A stretch of 64,000 nt of DNA from Massilia sp. 9I (GCF_902506415.1 NZ_LR733275.1:1251651-1315650), one strand, 5' to 3'; positions 8,659 through 18,633 are shown, counted from the first letter of the stretch. The notes: generated from the sequence alone by a model not told the origin. Program-made: numbers and translations.

Positions 8659-10362
8659 ATGTTCAAACAAATGAAAGTCGGGACCCGCCTGATCGCGGCC
8701 TTCCTGGCACTGACTCTATTAGGTGCGGCTGTGGCTGCGGTCGGTATCTTCAATATGTCGAAGATGAATGAACGCACCAACACCCTTTACGCGAAGGAGC
8801 TGCTCGGCCTGTCGTACGTGAAGCAGGCAAACGTCAACTTGGTCGACGTCGGACGCATGCTGCGAAATGTGATGCTGGCGTCGAACGACAAGGATCGCCA
8901 GACGGCATTGGCCAAGGTCGAACTCGCAAGCAAGCATCTGCAGGAGAACCTCGACAAGGCGAGGCCCTTGTTCTGGACCGAGAAAGGCAAGCGCCTCTTT
9001 GGGGAGCTGGACGCCGGCGTGCGCGAATACCAGTCGCGCGTTGCGCAAGCCTTGAAACTGGTCCAGGCGGACGCCCTGCAGGAAAGCCGCGCGTCGGTCG
9101 ATTATCTGTTCAATACGGTCGCGCCCGCCTCCATCGTCGCGGACCAGCACATGTTTGCACTCGGTCAGGTGAAAGAGGACAACGCCACGCGCGCCGTGGC
9201 CGAGGCCGCTGACTCCTATCAGTCCAGCCGCACCATGATGCTGATGCTGGTTGTCGGCAGCGCCGCATTCGGCATCGGCCTGGGCGTATTGCTCACTCGC
9301 AGCCTGACCCGACAGCTTGGCGGCGAGCCCGCTTACGCCAGCGACATCGCCACGCGCATCGCGGCGGGCGACCTGGCAGTGGACGTGGTGGTGAAGAACG
9401 GCGACAAGAGCAGCCTGGTATATGCCATGAAGACCATGCGCGACAGCCTCGCACAGATCGTCGGTGAAGTACGCAAGGGCACCGATGCCATCGCTTCTGC
9501 TTCCGGCCAGATCGCGACTGGGAATATGGATTTGTCCTCGCGCACCGAGGAACAGGCCAGTTCGCTGGAAGAAACCGCGTCGTCGATGGAAGAACTCACT
9601 TCGACGGTCCAGCAGAACGCCGACAACGCACGCCAGGCGAATGGCATGGCGGCTACTGCTTCGGAAGTAGCGGAACGTGGCGGTCAGGTGGTCTCGCAGG
9701 TGGTCGACACGATGGCGTCCATCAATGAATCATCCAAAAAGATCGTTGACATCATCGGCGTCATCGACAGTATCGCCTTCCAGACCAACATCCTGGCGCT
9801 GAACGCCGCCGTCGAAGCGGCCCGTGCCGGCGAACAGGGCCGCGGCTTTGCGGTCGTGGCGTCGGAAGTGCGCACCCTGGCCCAGCGCTCGGCCTCGGCG
9901 GCCAAGGAAATCAAGGGCCTGATCGACGATTCGGTGTCCAAGGTGGATGCCGGCGCCAAGCTGGTCGACAACGCGGGCGCTACGATGGACGAAATCGTCA
10001 CAAGCGTACGCCGCGTCACCGACATCATGGGCGAGATCAGCTCGGCCAGCGTGGAGCAGACCTCGGGCATCGAGCAGATCAACCAGGCGATCAGCCAGAT
10101 GGACCAGGTGACCCAGCAGAACGCCTCGCTGGTCGAGGAAGCGGCGGCAGCCGCTGAATCCCTGCAGGACCAGGCCGGCAAGCTGGCCCAACTGGTGTCG
10201 GTATTCAAGCTCGATGCCCGGGCTGAGGTGGCGCGCAGCTCCGTGGCGCCTATCGCACGCAGCGCGCCGGCGACCCGCCTGGCAGCGCCGGCCAAAGCGC
10301 AGGCGGCGCGTGCGGCTGTGCGTTCGACCACCGTGCGCGACGAAGAGTGGGAAACCTTCTAA
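8659..10362 (+). CDS. Methyl-accepting chemotaxis protein
   Basis: A 567-residue transmembrane chemoreceptor. TM1 is at ~12-32, a helical periplasmic sensor of four-helix-bundle type at ~33-190, TM2 at ~193-214, then HAMP (~215-267) and the cytoplasmic signalling domain. The receptor tip is intact, with [20 protein letters not shown] and [20 protein letters not shown] at ~370-420. The last five residues, EWETF, resemble the NWETF tether that binds CheR and CheB, which implies active adaptation. The ligand is unknown. It stands alone, preceded by a terminator and a candidate promoter. It may act with the nearby pilus genes, but that is only proximity. Confidence 0.95.
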   Translation: MFKQMKVGTRLIAAFLALTLLGAAVAAVGIFNMSKMNERTNTLYAKELLGLSYVKQANVNLVDVGRMLRNVMLASNDKDRQTALAKVELASKHLQENLDKARPLFWTEKGKRLFGELDAGVREYQSRVAQALKLVQADALQESRASVDYLFNTVAPASIVADQHMFALGQVKEDNATRAVAEAADSYQSSRTMMLMLVVGSAAFGIGLGVLLTRSLTRQLGGEPAYASDIATRIAAGDLAVDVVVKNGDKSSLVYAMKTMRDSLAQIVGEVRKGTDAIASASGQIATGNMDLSSRTEEQASSLEETASSMEELTSTVQQNADNARQANGMAATASEVAERGGQVVSQVVDTMASINESSKKIVDIIGVIDSIAFQTNILALNAAVEAARAGEQGRGFAVVASEVRTLAQRSASAAKEIKGLIDDSVSKVDAGAKLVDNAGATMDEIVTSVRRVTDIMGEISSASVEQTSGIEQINQAISQMDQVTQQNASLVEEAAAAAESLQDQAGKLAQLVSVFKLDARAEVARSSVAPIARSAPATRLAAPAKAQAARAAVRSTTVRDEEWETF

Positions 10363-10502
10363 TCCTGTAAGACACAGGCGCCGCGTGCTTCCGCATGTGG
10401 CGCAAGCTCGCCGATATGCCTGCCGCATTATTTCCCGTCGCCCTCCTGCTCCCGTGTCGTTGATTGCTAAAATTCAATCTTTGACAACGCTTCGGAGCAG
10501 CT

Positions 10503-11132
10503 TTGGAACACGAAAGTCACCATCACCATCATCCTCACGGCACTGGCCTGCGCTGGCTCGACATTTCGCTCGGCGTAGCCGCCGGCATCGTATCCTTGGT
10601 CTCGCTCTGGCTGGGCCTGCACTCGGCGCACGAAATGGAGAAGCTGGTGGCCGCCAACAGCTTTCCCTACCTGGAAATGATGCGCAACATGAGCAGCATC
10701 GACAAGGAGCCTGGTAGCGAACATTCGCGCAAGCGCGTGGAATATCTGCTGGTCAATAGCGGGATCGGCCCGGCCCGCATCGAATGGGTACAGCTTCATT
10801 ACAAAGGGAAACCCATGGCCGACCTGAGCGCGCTGCTGGCCGCATGCTGCACGATCGACGGGAGCGCGGACGTCGCGATGAACCGGCGCGGCAACGTGGT
10901 CGGCTCCCTGGTGCGTCCGGGCGACATGATGTCGATGTTTGCCGCAAACGAGCCCGCCACCCCGAATCCAGTGTTCGACGCGCTCCATCGCAGCATGGGC
11001 GACATCAACACGACGGCCTGTTACTGCTCGGTGTTCGATGAATGCTACCTGCGTGAAAAGGACAAGCTGAAGCCAACCCCGGTCGACCAGTGCACGCCGC
11101 CGAAAGTGCCCTTCAGGCCCGACTTCAAGTAA
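10503..11132 (+). CDS. Membrane-anchored protein with His-rich N-terminus
   Basis: I do not recognise a family. The 209-residue protein opens MEHESHHHHHPHG, then a single transmembrane helix (~19-42), then a soluble domain of ~165 residues that contains several cysteines (ACCTIDG, ACYCSVFDECYL). The start is TTG at 10503, supported by GGAG five bases upstream; the first in-frame ATG at 10636 would remove the membrane segment. The helix with short N-terminus suggests N-in, C-out topology. The His cluster could bind a metal, but that is speculation. It is followed convergently by the pentapeptide protein. Confidence 0.6.
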   Translation: MEHESHHHHHPHGTGLRWLDISLGVAAGIVSLVSLWLGLHSAHEMEKLVAANSFPYLEMMRNMSSIDKEPGSEHSRKRVEYLLVNSGIGPARIEWVQLHYKGKPMADLSALLAACCTIDGSADVAMNRRGNVVGSLVRPGDMMSMFAANEPATPNPVFDALHRSMGDINTTACYCSVFDECYLREKDKLKPTPVDQCTPPKVPFRPDFK

Positions 11133-11138
11133 GCGCCG

Positions 11139-11825
11139 TCAGGCCACGTTCAATCCCATCGCCCGCACTATCTCGGCCGCCTGGCGCGCCGAGATGGTCG
11201 CTCCAAGAAACTGCTTCGCATTCGCCAATTTCAAGCCACCCAGGTCGGCCTCGCGCAGGTCGGCGCCCTCGAAACGGGTGTCCTTGATGTGGGCATCGCG
11301 CAGGCTCCCTCCTTCGAACACCGCTTCGCGGAAGTCGCAGCCCGACAGGTCCGCGCCGGCGAAATCCAGCCCCACCAGCTTCGCCTTGCGGAAGGACATG
11401 CGGCGCAGGTCGGCGCCGACCAGCAGCGTGTCCTCGAACGTGAGCGCGAGGTGCCCGGTCTCTTCGAACTGCGCGCCCGTCAGCTTGCAGCCCCTGAACG
11501 CGCTTGATGCCAGGCGCGCGCGGCGCCAGCCGCTGTTGTTCAGGTCACAGGACTGGAAGGAGGCATCGACCAGGTCGGCCGACTCGAAATCGGCATGCGC
11601 GGCGCGGCAGCGCTGCCAGCGCGTGCGCCCCAGCTTCGCCGCGTAGAACGAGGTCTCGGATAGGACGCAGGACTGGAACACGCAGTCCTGCAAGTCGAGC
11701 CGCGACAGGTCGACGCCGGAGAGCTCGCAGTCCTCGAACACGAGCAGGCTGCCGGCCGCAAGGAGGGATTCGATGTGGGCGCGCTCGGGCGCCTCACCGC
11801 TGAAAGTGTGGATCTGGCGGGACAT
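11139..11825 (-). CDS. Pentapeptide-repeat protein
   Basis: A 228-residue cytosolic protein. Between ~35 and ~205 it shows tandem five-residue repeats of the A(D/N)LXX type, for example SGVDLSRLDLQDCVF, LVGADLRRMSF, LDFAGADLSGCDF and GADLREADLGG, which build a right-handed quadrilateral beta helix. The C-terminus is a short helical cap (TISARQAAEIVRAMGL). Some pentapeptide proteins protect DNA gyrase (Qnr, MfpA), but most have no known role. Length is near that of Qnr (about 218), but I see no evidence for quinolone resistance. Monocistronic by position. Confidence 0.85.
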   Translation of the reverse strand: MSRQIHTFSGEAPERAHIESLLAAGSLLVFEDCELSGVDLSRLDLQDCVFQSCVLSETSFYAAKLGRTRWQRCRAAHADFESADLVDASFQSCDLNNSGWRRARLASSAFRGCKLTGAQFEETGHLALTFEDTLLVGADLRRMSFRKAKLVGLDFAGADLSGCDFREAVFEGGSLRDAHIKDTRFEGADLREADLGGLKLANAKQFLGATISARQAAEIVRAMGLNVA

Positions 11826-11902
11826 AAATAAAAAATGCGATGGCGTGGCCGGACAGCATACCTGTCCAGCCGCGCCAGCACATCCCTGTCTGGCGCCCTG
11901 CT

Positions 11903-14272
11903 CTAGCGGCCCGGGCCGATGAAGACCGGACCGCCCGCTCCCGGACCACCAGGGCCGCCAGGACCCATGAACATCGGGCGGCGGTTCCCCCCGGCGTTGC
12001 CAAAGCTGCCGAAGCGGTAGGACAGGCCGACGTAGGCCATGCGACCGCTGCCGCGCCGCAGGCTGTACTCGCGCAGGCGGTCGGTCTCGGTAATGGTCTC
12101 GGTCTTCTGCGAATCGAACAGGTCGTTGATGTTCACGACCAGGCTCAGCGCCGGGGTCAGCGTGCGGCGGTAGTTGAAGTCGGCCGTGCGCACCGGCTGG
12201 CGGTAGCCCTCGCCGAACAAGGTCTTGCCCTGCGCGTTAAGCATCAAGGTGAAGCTGTTCTCGCGGTCCATCTGGTAAGCGATGCGCGCGCGGCCGCTGA
12301 TCGAGGTGGCGCTGCGCTTGTCGGCGTTCAGGCTGCCCAGCACGTCCTGTTCCGAATAGCCGACGTTGCCGTTGACATTGATACTCAGCTTGTCGGTCGC
12401 GCGGCCACTGAAGTTGAACTCGATGCCGCCGGAACGGGCGCTGCCGGCGTTTTCACGCGTGGTCAGGAGCACGTCGTTGGCCAGCACGAAACGGCGTTCC
12501 TGGATCAGGTCGGAGTCGTGGCGCGCGTACAGGCGCACGTTGGTGTCGACCTTGCCCAGCTTCGTCTCGACCCCGAGCTCGAGCGAATCGGTATTGGCCG
12601 GCTGCAGGTTCGGGTTACCCGAGGAGATATTGAGCTCGTCGCCGTAGACCACGAAGGGATTCAGTTCGCCGGCGCCCGGACGCCGGATGCGGCGCGCGTA
12701 GCTCAGGCGCAGCGTGGTGTCGTCCGACAGGCCGTAAGTGACAAAGGCGCTCGGGATCATGTCGAAGTAATGGTTGCTGATGCGCTGGCCCGTGGTGACC
12801 TGATTCATGTCGAGGTCCGCATACTCCGCGCGCAGGCCGCCCAGCACGCCCCACTTCTCGTCGACGCGCCACTGGTAGGTGCCGTACACCGCATAGGTGG
12901 TGTCGTCCAGCTCGAAGCGGTTGGTACGGTTGCGATTGACGCTTTCCACGCCGTTGCTGCCGTTGATGTCGAAGTAGGCATTGTCGAAGACATTGCTATT
13001 GCGCGCAACCTTGTAGCCCGCCTTGAACACGCCACGCTCGCCTGGCAGCTCGTAGTCGCCGGTAAAGTCGGCGATGCGGGTGTCGGTCAGGTAAGCCTGG
13101 CGGGTGTCGGCTGCGCCGGCAGCCGGCGAACGCACGGTATAGGTGTTGGTGTTGCGCGTCCCGCGGTCGCCGTCGGCGCCCGACAGGCGCAGGTCCATCT
13201 TGAACACCTCGCCCGGCGCATTGCCCTTGTGGTCCAGGCGCGCGCCGAGACTGTAATTGCGGTTCTTCGCATCGGTCAGGCCGCGGCGCAGGTACTCGCT
13301 GTCGATGACACCTGCAGCCGTGGTGCTGCGGTAGCTCTGCAAGCTCTGGCTCTCGTTGTCGGTCTGGGAGAAGCTGGCGGTGGCCCCCACCACGTCCTTG
13401 TCGCCCCAGTTGTAGGTCATGCCGGCGTTGAAGCCGGTGGCTTCCATGCGGTTGACGCCTTCCGTCACCTGGCCGGAGCGCGCAATCGCGCCGGTGACCG
13501 GGTCGATGCGCTCGCGCCGGGTCTCGCCGCTATTCTCCCGCTTGTCCTGGCGCCGGAACACCGCGCCCTGTACCGAGTAGCGGCCGCTCGTATAGCTGCC
13601 GAAGCCGGAAGTGTTGTAGCGGCCCTCGGTGCCGACATTGGCGTTCAGGACGCCGAAGCCGCCCGGGCTGCGTTCGCGCCGCATCACGAGGTTGATGATC
13701 GGGCCCCCACCGCCTTCGTTGCCGAATTGCGCGCCAGGGTTATTGATGACTTCCACGGAATCAAGGTCGGCGGCCGGCAGTGCGGCGATCGCGGCGGCCC
13801 GGTTCTCGCCCTGCATCATCGCCGACGGCTTGCCGTCCACCAGGATCTGCACGTTCTGTCGGCCGCGCAGCGTCACGTTGCCGTCGCCGTCAACGGCAAC
13901 CGAGGGCACCTTGTTCAGGGTGTCGGCCACGCTGTCGTTCGAGGTCGCCGGATCGGCCTTGACATCATAGGTCTGGCGGTCGATGCGGTTCTGGGTTTTG
14001 GTCGCGGTGACCGTCACGGTGGCTTCAACGGCCGGGGCCTGGGCAGGCGCCTGTGCGCTGGTCGTGGGCGCCGCCGGCACCGGCTGGGCAGCGGCAGGCT
14101 TCGGCTGTTCCTGCACTGCCGGCGCCTGCTGCGCACTGGCTGCGAACGGCGCTAGCAGCGTGCCCGCGACGAGGTGGGCGATCAGGGAACGGCGGGGATG
14201 ACGGGAAGCTGCGGCGCGATGATGGGTATGCATGAAGAGAGTCGACTGTAAGGGCGATCGCGATTGTCTCAT
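11903..14272 (-). CDS. TonB-dependent outer membrane receptor
   Basis: A protein of up to 789 residues. After a signal sequence (LIAHLVAGTLLAPFAASAQ) and a Pro/Ala/Gln-rich linker it has a plug domain (~85-190: VADTLNKVPSVAVDGDGNVTLRG, ILVDGKPS, VEVINNPGA) and a long beta-barrel of the outer-membrane beta-barrel family 3 kind. The substrate is unknown. The start is uncertain: 14272 has a weak site, and ATG at 14233 would give a shorter signal peptide. After the last barrel strand (YVGLSYRFG) there is an unusual Gly/Pro-rich tail of ~30 residues. It is divergent from the glutathione peroxidase gene. Confidence 0.88.
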   Translation of the reverse strand: MRQSRSPLQSTLFMHTHHRAAASRHPRRSLIAHLVAGTLLAPFAASAQQAPAVQEQPKPAAAQPVPAAPTTSAQAPAQAPAVEATVTVTATKTQNRIDRQTYDVKADPATSNDSVADTLNKVPSVAVDGDGNVTLRGRQNVQILVDGKPSAMMQGENRAAAIAALPAADLDSVEVINNPGAQFGNEGGGGPIINLVMRRERSPGGFGVLNANVGTEGRYNTSGFGSYTSGRYSVQGAVFRRQDKRENSGETRRERIDPVTGAIARSGQVTEGVNRMEATGFNAGMTYNWGDKDVVGATASFSQTDNESQSLQSYRSTTAAGVIDSEYLRRGLTDAKNRNYSLGARLDHKGNAPGEVFKMDLRLSGADGDRGTRNTNTYTVRSPAAGAADTRQAYLTDTRIADFTGDYELPGERGVFKAGYKVARNSNVFDNAYFDINGSNGVESVNRNRTNRFELDDTTYAVYGTYQWRVDEKWGVLGGLRAEYADLDMNQVTTGQRISNHYFDMIPSAFVTYGLSDDTTLRLSYARRIRRPGAGELNPFVVYGDELNISSGNPNLQPANTDSLELGVETKLGKVDTNVRLYARHDSDLIQERRFVLANDVLLTTRENAGSARSGGIEFNFSGRATDKLSINVNGNVGYSEQDVLGSLNADKRSATSISGRARIAYQMDRENSFTLMLNAQGKTLFGEGYRQPVRTADFNYRRTLTPALSLVVNINDLFDSQKTETITETDRLREYSLRRGSGRMAYVGLSYRFGSFGNAGGNRRPMFMGPGGPGGPGAGGPVFIGPGR

Positions 14273-14391
14273 GCCAACTTCTTAATGTTTGTAACAAAAG
14301 ATAACAAGCATCGTCTTGAGCGATTAACTCATGCATACGTGGTGTTCGGGTATGACTTACACTTTCGGTTTTCAGACGAAGGGATAAGAAC

Positions 14392-14874
14392 ATGAACGTC
14401 TTCGATTTCAGCGCGACCGCGCTCGACGGCCAGCCGGTAGACCTGGCGCAGTACCGCGGCAAGCTTCTCCTGATCGTGAACACCGCCAGCGCCTGCGGCT
14501 TCACGCCGCAGTACAAGGGATTGGAAGAGCTGCACCGCCAGTACGGTGAGCGCGGACTGGTGGTGATGGGCTTCCCCTGCAACCAGTTCGGCAAGCAGGA
14601 ACCGGGCACGGAAGCCGAGATCGGCGCCTTCTGCGAGAAGAACTATGGCGTCAGCTTCCCGATGTTCGCCAAGGTCGAGGTCAACGGCGACGACGCCCAT
14701 CCGCTGTTCAAGCACCTCAAGGGCGAGAAGCCGGGCGTGCTCGGGACCGAAGCCATCAAGTGGAACTTCACCAAGTTCCTGGTGGCGCGCGATGGCGAAG
14801 TGGCCAAACGCTACGCGCCGCAGACGGCGCCGGAGGAAATCGCCGGCGACATCGAGAAGCTGCTGGCGCTCTAA
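14392..14874 (+). CDS. Glutathione peroxidase family (thiol peroxidase)
   Basis: A 160-residue thioredoxin-fold peroxidase that reduces hydroperoxides. The peroxidatic cysteine is in NTASACGFTPQ (C35), so it is the cysteine rather than selenocysteine form. The partner Gln is in FPCNQFGKQEPG (~60-75) and the catalytic WNFTKFLV block is at ~124. No signal peptide is seen, so it is cytosolic; bacterial members usually use thioredoxin as the reductant. The start has GAAGGGA upstream. It is convergent with the GH97 gene, with only three bases between the stops. Confidence 0.93.
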   Translation: MNVFDFSATALDGQPVDLAQYRGKLLLIVNTASACGFTPQYKGLEELHRQYGERGLVVMGFPCNQFGKQEPGTEAEIGAFCEKNYGVSFPMFAKVEVNGDDAHPLFKHLKGEKPGVLGTEAIKWNFTKFLVARDGEVAKRYAPQTAPEEIAGDIEKLLAL

Positions 14875-14877
14875 GCT

Positions 14878-16917
14878 CTACTTCTGTGGCGTCAGGCGGA
14901 TCGCCTGGCCGCCGCCGGGTGCGAGGCGCAGTTGCAGGGTGTCCGCCGCGGTGACGGTCTTCGTCTCCGTGACAAGGTCGAAGCGGCGCGCCGTGCGGTA
15001 GTCGGCCTGGTCGCCGTCGCGGTAGATCTCGGCGGTGTAGCGCTTGCCCTTGTCGAGGAAGTCGAGCGGCAGCGGCAAGCTACGGCCTTGCGCATCGGTG
15101 ACGGCGCCCACGTACCAATCCTGGCTCGCGCGGTCCTTGCGCGCGATGGTCACGTAGTTGCCGACCGCGCCGTTCAGCACGCGGGTGTCGGCCCAGTCGG
15201 TCGGCACGTCGCGGATGAACTTGAAGGCGGCCGGGTACTTCTCGTAATTTTCCGGCAGATCGGCCGCCATCTGGATCGGCGAATAGATGACGACGTAGTT
15301 GGCCAGCTGCTTGGCCTGGGTCGAATTGAAGGTCTTGCCGTCCGCACCCACCAGGCTCAACACGCCCGGCGTGTAGTCCATCGGGCCGCTGAGCATGCGC
15401 GTGAACACCAGCTTGGCCTCGTGGTCCACGCTGTTGGGCGGGTTGCCCCAGGCGTTGTACTCGACGCCGCGCGCGCCTTCGCGCGTGAGCCAGTTCGGGT
15501 AGGTGCGGCGCAGTCCCGTGTCCTTCACCGGTTCGTGGGTGTCGATCGACAGCTTGTATTTGGCCGCTTCGGTGACGGCCTTGACGAAGTGGCGCACGCC
15601 TTCCTGGGAATCGTAGTGGCCGTAGCGCGGCTTGCCGTCGCGGCCCGTAAACAGCGCGGTTCCCGCCTCGTGCACATAACCCGACTTGATGCTGTCCACG
15701 CCCAGCTTCGCATACAGGCGGTAGGCGGCGTCCATCTGCTTTTCGTAGGCGACGATGTTGGCGCCGGTCTCGTGGTGGCCGATCAGGCGCACGCCCTTCG
15801 ATTTCGCATACGCGGCCAGGCCGGGCAGGTCGAAATCGGGATACGGCTGGGTGAAGCTGAAGTCGGCGCCGCCGTGGCCCCAGTCGCTTTCCCAGCCCTT
15901 GTTCCAGCCTTCGACCAGCACGCCGCGCATGCCGTTCTGCGCCGCGAAGTCGATGTATTTCTTCGTGTTGGCGGTGGTCGCCGCATGCTTCGGGCCCGCG
16001 TTCCAGGTGCCGCTGTTCAGGTGCATCTGCCACCAGACGCCGACGAACTTCGAAGGCTTCACCCAGGACACGTCGCCCAGCTTGTTCGGCTCGTTCAGGT
16101 TGAGCACCAGGTCCGACATGTATAGGCCGGCCGCGTCGTCCGCGATCTGCATGGTGCGCCATGGCGTCGTGAAGGCGCCCTTGCGCACCACCGCCGGGCC
16201 GCTCGGCGACGGCGCCAGCATCGCGCGCAGCTTCTGGCCGTCGACCTTGCGCAGCCACATGGTGGCGTAGTCGACCAGCGCCGCTTCGTGGAAGGCGATG
16301 TGGGTGCCGTCGTCCAGGCGCAGGGTCAGCGGCGTGTTGGCGATGCCGATTTCCTTCAGCGGCGCCTTGCGGATTTCTTCCTCGAGGCCCGGCAGTTCGC
16401 TCGCCGGGATCCACCAGGCGGTGGCCGGCTGGGCCACCGTGAATTCGGTCAGTTCGTCCGTGATCTCGGTAGTAGGCAGCTGCTTCTGCGCCGGGAATTC
16501 GTAGCGGAAGCCGACGCCATCGTCGTAGATGCGGAACACGACCGTGATCTGGCGCCCGGCGCGGTTCTTCTGTTCGAGGTCGACGCGCAGTTCGCGGTAG
16601 TGGTTGCGCACGAACTGGCGCTCACCCCAAGGCTGCTCCCAGGTGCTGTCATGCTCGCTCACCGCCTGCCAGCGCAGGCTGAAACCGCCGTCGAGCTTCA
16701 TCGCATTGGCCAGGTTGAAGCCGAGGCGAGATGGGGCGATGATGTCCTTGCCCTTGCGCTTGACGCCATAGGCGAGCTTGCCCATGCCGTCCACCTGCAC
16801 TTCCACGCTGAGCACATTGCCGGGCGAAGCGGCGCTGGCGATGAGCTGTTGCGCCCATGCGGGCAGCGCGAGCATGCAGGATGCCGCGATGGTTGCGGCG
16901 AAGCGTGGGAAGTGCAT
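14878..16917 (-). CDS. GH97 family secreted glycoside hydrolase
   Basis: A 679-residue exported enzyme. Signal peptide (FAATIAASCMLALPAWAQQ), an N-terminal beta-sandwich domain (~25-290), a TIM barrel (~290-580) and a C-terminal beta domain (~585-679) follow the GH97 plan. Family landmarks are TWEQPWGERQFVRNHYREL (~90), GVDSIKSGYVHE (~410), LSIDTHEPVK (~455) and GVEYNAWGNPPNSVDHEAK (~480). GH97 includes alpha-glucosidases such as SusB and alpha-galactosidases; the glutamate-rich pattern favours the inverting, glucosidase-like branch, but I cannot settle this by eye. Start supported by AAGGAGA. No sus-like operon is adjacent. Confidence 0.9.
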   Translation of the reverse strand: MHFPRFAATIAASCMLALPAWAQQLIASAASPGNVLSVEVQVDGMGKLAYGVKRKGKDIIAPSRLGFNLANAMKLDGGFSLRWQAVSEHDSTWEQPWGERQFVRNHYRELRVDLEQKNRAGRQITVVFRIYDDGVGFRYEFPAQKQLPTTEITDELTEFTVAQPATAWWIPASELPGLEEEIRKAPLKEIGIANTPLTLRLDDGTHIAFHEAALVDYATMWLRKVDGQKLRAMLAPSPSGPAVVRKGAFTTPWRTMQIADDAAGLYMSDLVLNLNEPNKLGDVSWVKPSKFVGVWWQMHLNSGTWNAGPKHAATTANTKKYIDFAAQNGMRGVLVEGWNKGWESDWGHGGADFSFTQPYPDFDLPGLAAYAKSKGVRLIGHHETGANIVAYEKQMDAAYRLYAKLGVDSIKSGYVHEAGTALFTGRDGKPRYGHYDSQEGVRHFVKAVTEAAKYKLSIDTHEPVKDTGLRRTYPNWLTREGARGVEYNAWGNPPNSVDHEAKLVFTRMLSGPMDYTPGVLSLVGADGKTFNSTQAKQLANYVVIYSPIQMAADLPENYEKYPAAFKFIRDVPTDWADTRVLNGAVGNYVTIARKDRASQDWYVGAVTDAQGRSLPLPLDFLDKGKRYTAEIYRDGDQADYRTARRFDLVTETKTVTAADTLQLRLAPGGGQAIRLTPQK

Positions 16918-17034
16918 GGCGTCTCCTTGTCTTTACGTGCGAGTCCGTAGGAAAACTACTCCACTTACGGCTGAGCTTCACATAGTAAGACAAAAAGTTG
17001 TAACTCGACTACCAACGCACGGAAATTGCAAGAA

Positions 17035-17349
17035 TCAGCGGGTCTGGATCCAGGCCGCGCCGTGGGTGGTGCAGCCACGATTCACGCTGTCGAGGAAGCG
17101 GATGGCTTCCGTTTGCGAGACGCCGGGCGGCATTAACGGGGCCAGTGACGCATCCTCGGTGACGCGGTCGAGCCCATAGGCGATGGCGCGCGAGACATCG
17201 CGCGCGAGCTTGCCGTCGCTGTTGTAGAGCGCGTCATAGACGCCGACGGCTTCCCATACAGGGACCAGGCCGGGCGTGGTGGAATCCTCGAAGACGACGG
17301 CGGGCGGCATGCCCTCGTCTTCACGGATGAGCTGGAAAATGAAACTCAA
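17035..17349 (-). CDS. Small hypothetical protein
   Basis: A 104-residue soluble protein with no family that I recognise. It is acidic at the N-terminus (FQLIREDEGMPPAVVFED) and has no signal peptide or membrane segment. The start is a TTG at 17349, supported by GAGG seven bases upstream; the only early in-frame ATG would delete the first 13 residues. Codon use looks like its neighbours. It lies between the GH97 gene and glcF on the same strand with its own gaps on both sides. Confidence 0.6.
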   Translation of the reverse strand: MSFIFQLIREDEGMPPAVVFEDSTTPGLVPVWEAVGVYDALYNSDGKLARDVSRAIAYGLDRVTEDASLAPLMPPGVSQTEAIRFLDSVNRGCTTHGAAWIQTR

Positions 17350-17405
17350 GATCGTTCCTCAATTAAGCGAGGAGCGATGCTAGCACGCCTTGCACGGAGT
17401 CCGCT

Positions 17406-18632
17406 TCACGCCAGTGCGCGGTCGATCAGTTCGATCCAGTGCGTCACGGGGGTTTCCGTGCCCGACTGCAGGTGGCTCATGCAACCGATGTTGGCCGAGA
17501 CGATTTCGCTTGGTCTCGTCGCTTCCAGGTTGGCCAGCTTGCGGTCGCGCAGTTCATGCGCGATCTCCGGATGCAGTACCGAGTAGGTCCCCGCCGAACC
17601 GCAGCACAGGTGGCTGTCGGCGCACAGCTGCACGTCCACGCCCACGGCGCGCAGCATGCCCTCGACCTTGCCGCGGATCTGCTGGCCGTGCTGCAGGGTG
17701 CAGGGTGGATGGTAGGCGACCCGCTGGTCGATCTTCCCTTTCAGCCTGGCGGCCAGCTGTTCCTCGAACTCCGGCAGGATCTCGGACAGGTCGCGCGTGA
17801 GCATCGCAATGCGGCCAGCCTTGGCGGCATAGGCCTCGTCATGCGCCAGCAGGTGGCCGTATTCCTTGACCGTGACGCCGCAGCCGGAAGCCGTCATGAC
17901 GATCGCTTCGATCTCTTCCCGCTCCACGTAGGGCCACCAGGCGTCGATGTTGCGGCGCATGTCGTCGAGACCGGCCTGCTGGTCGTTCAGGTGGTAACGC
18001 ACCGCGCCGCAGCAGCCAGCCTTCGGCGCATTGATCAGCTGCACGCCGACGGCGTCGAGCACGCGCGCCGTGGCGGCGTTGATGTTGGGCGCCATCGCCG
18101 GCTGCACGCAGCCGTCCAGCACCAGCATCTTGCGCGCATGGGTGCGCGTGGGCCAGGCGCCGGCGGCGCGCGCCGGCTGCAGCTTGTCCTGCAGTTCCTT
18201 CGACAGTACGGGACGCGCCAGCTGCCCTGCCATGAACGCCGGCTTGAAGAGCGCAGTGCGCGGCAGGAACTCCTTCAGGGTGGTGCGTTTGATGCGGTCC
18301 TTGAGGGGGCGCGGCACGCGCTCCTCGACCACGCGGCGGCCGATGTCGACCAGGCGGCCATACTTGACGCCCGACGGGCAGGTGGTCTCGCAGTTGCGGC
18401 AGGTAAGGCAGCGGTCCAGGTGCAGCTGGGTCTTGCGGGTCGGCTCGGCGCCTTCCAGCACCTGCTTGATCAGGTAGATGCGGCCGCGTGGGCCATCGAG
18501 CTCGTCGCCCAGCAGCTGGTAGGTCGGGCAGGTGGCGGTGCAGAAGCCGCAGTGCACGCAGGCGCGCAGGATGGCTTCCGCCTCCTTGCCGTCGGCGGTG
18601 TCCTTGATGAAATCGGCCAGGTTGGTTTGCAT
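17406..18632 (-). CDS. glcF: Glycolate oxidase iron-sulfur subunit
   Basis: A 408-residue Fe-S subunit of the glycolate dehydrogenase complex, which oxidises glycolate to glyoxylate and passes electrons to the respiratory chain. Two [4Fe-4S] ferredoxin motifs are visible, CVHCGFCTATCP (~26-37) and CLTCRNCETTCP (~77-88). Two CCG domains follow, with GCCGAVRYH (~208) and LCCGSAGTYS (~340). The last gene of glcD-glcE-glcF, it starts one base after the glcE stop. Length is usual for the family. Confidence 0.96.
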   Translation of the reverse strand: MQTNLADFIKDTADGKEAEAILRACVHCGFCTATCPTYQLLGDELDGPRGRIYLIKQVLEGAEPTRKTQLHLDRCLTCRNCETTCPSGVKYGRLVDIGRRVVEERVPRPLKDRIKRTTLKEFLPRTALFKPAFMAGQLARPVLSKELQDKLQPARAAGAWPTRTHARKMLVLDGCVQPAMAPNINAATARVLDAVGVQLINAPKAGCCGAVRYHLNDQQAGLDDMRRNIDAWWPYVEREEIEAIVMTASGCGVTVKEYGHLLAHDEAYAAKAGRIAMLTRDLSEILPEFEEQLAARLKGKIDQRVAYHPPCTLQHGQQIRGKVEGMLRAVGVDVQLCADSHLCCGSAGTYSVLHPEIAHELRDRKLANLEATRPSEIVSANIGCMSHLQSGTETPVTHWIELIDRALA

Positions 18633-18633
18633 G

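Noticed and set aside
11840..14155. A 771-codon open frame on the plus strand opposite the TonB-dependent receptor.
   Set aside because: Low-complexity Ala/Val/Gly/Arg translation with no domains, caused by high GC in the third codon position of the real gene on the other strand.
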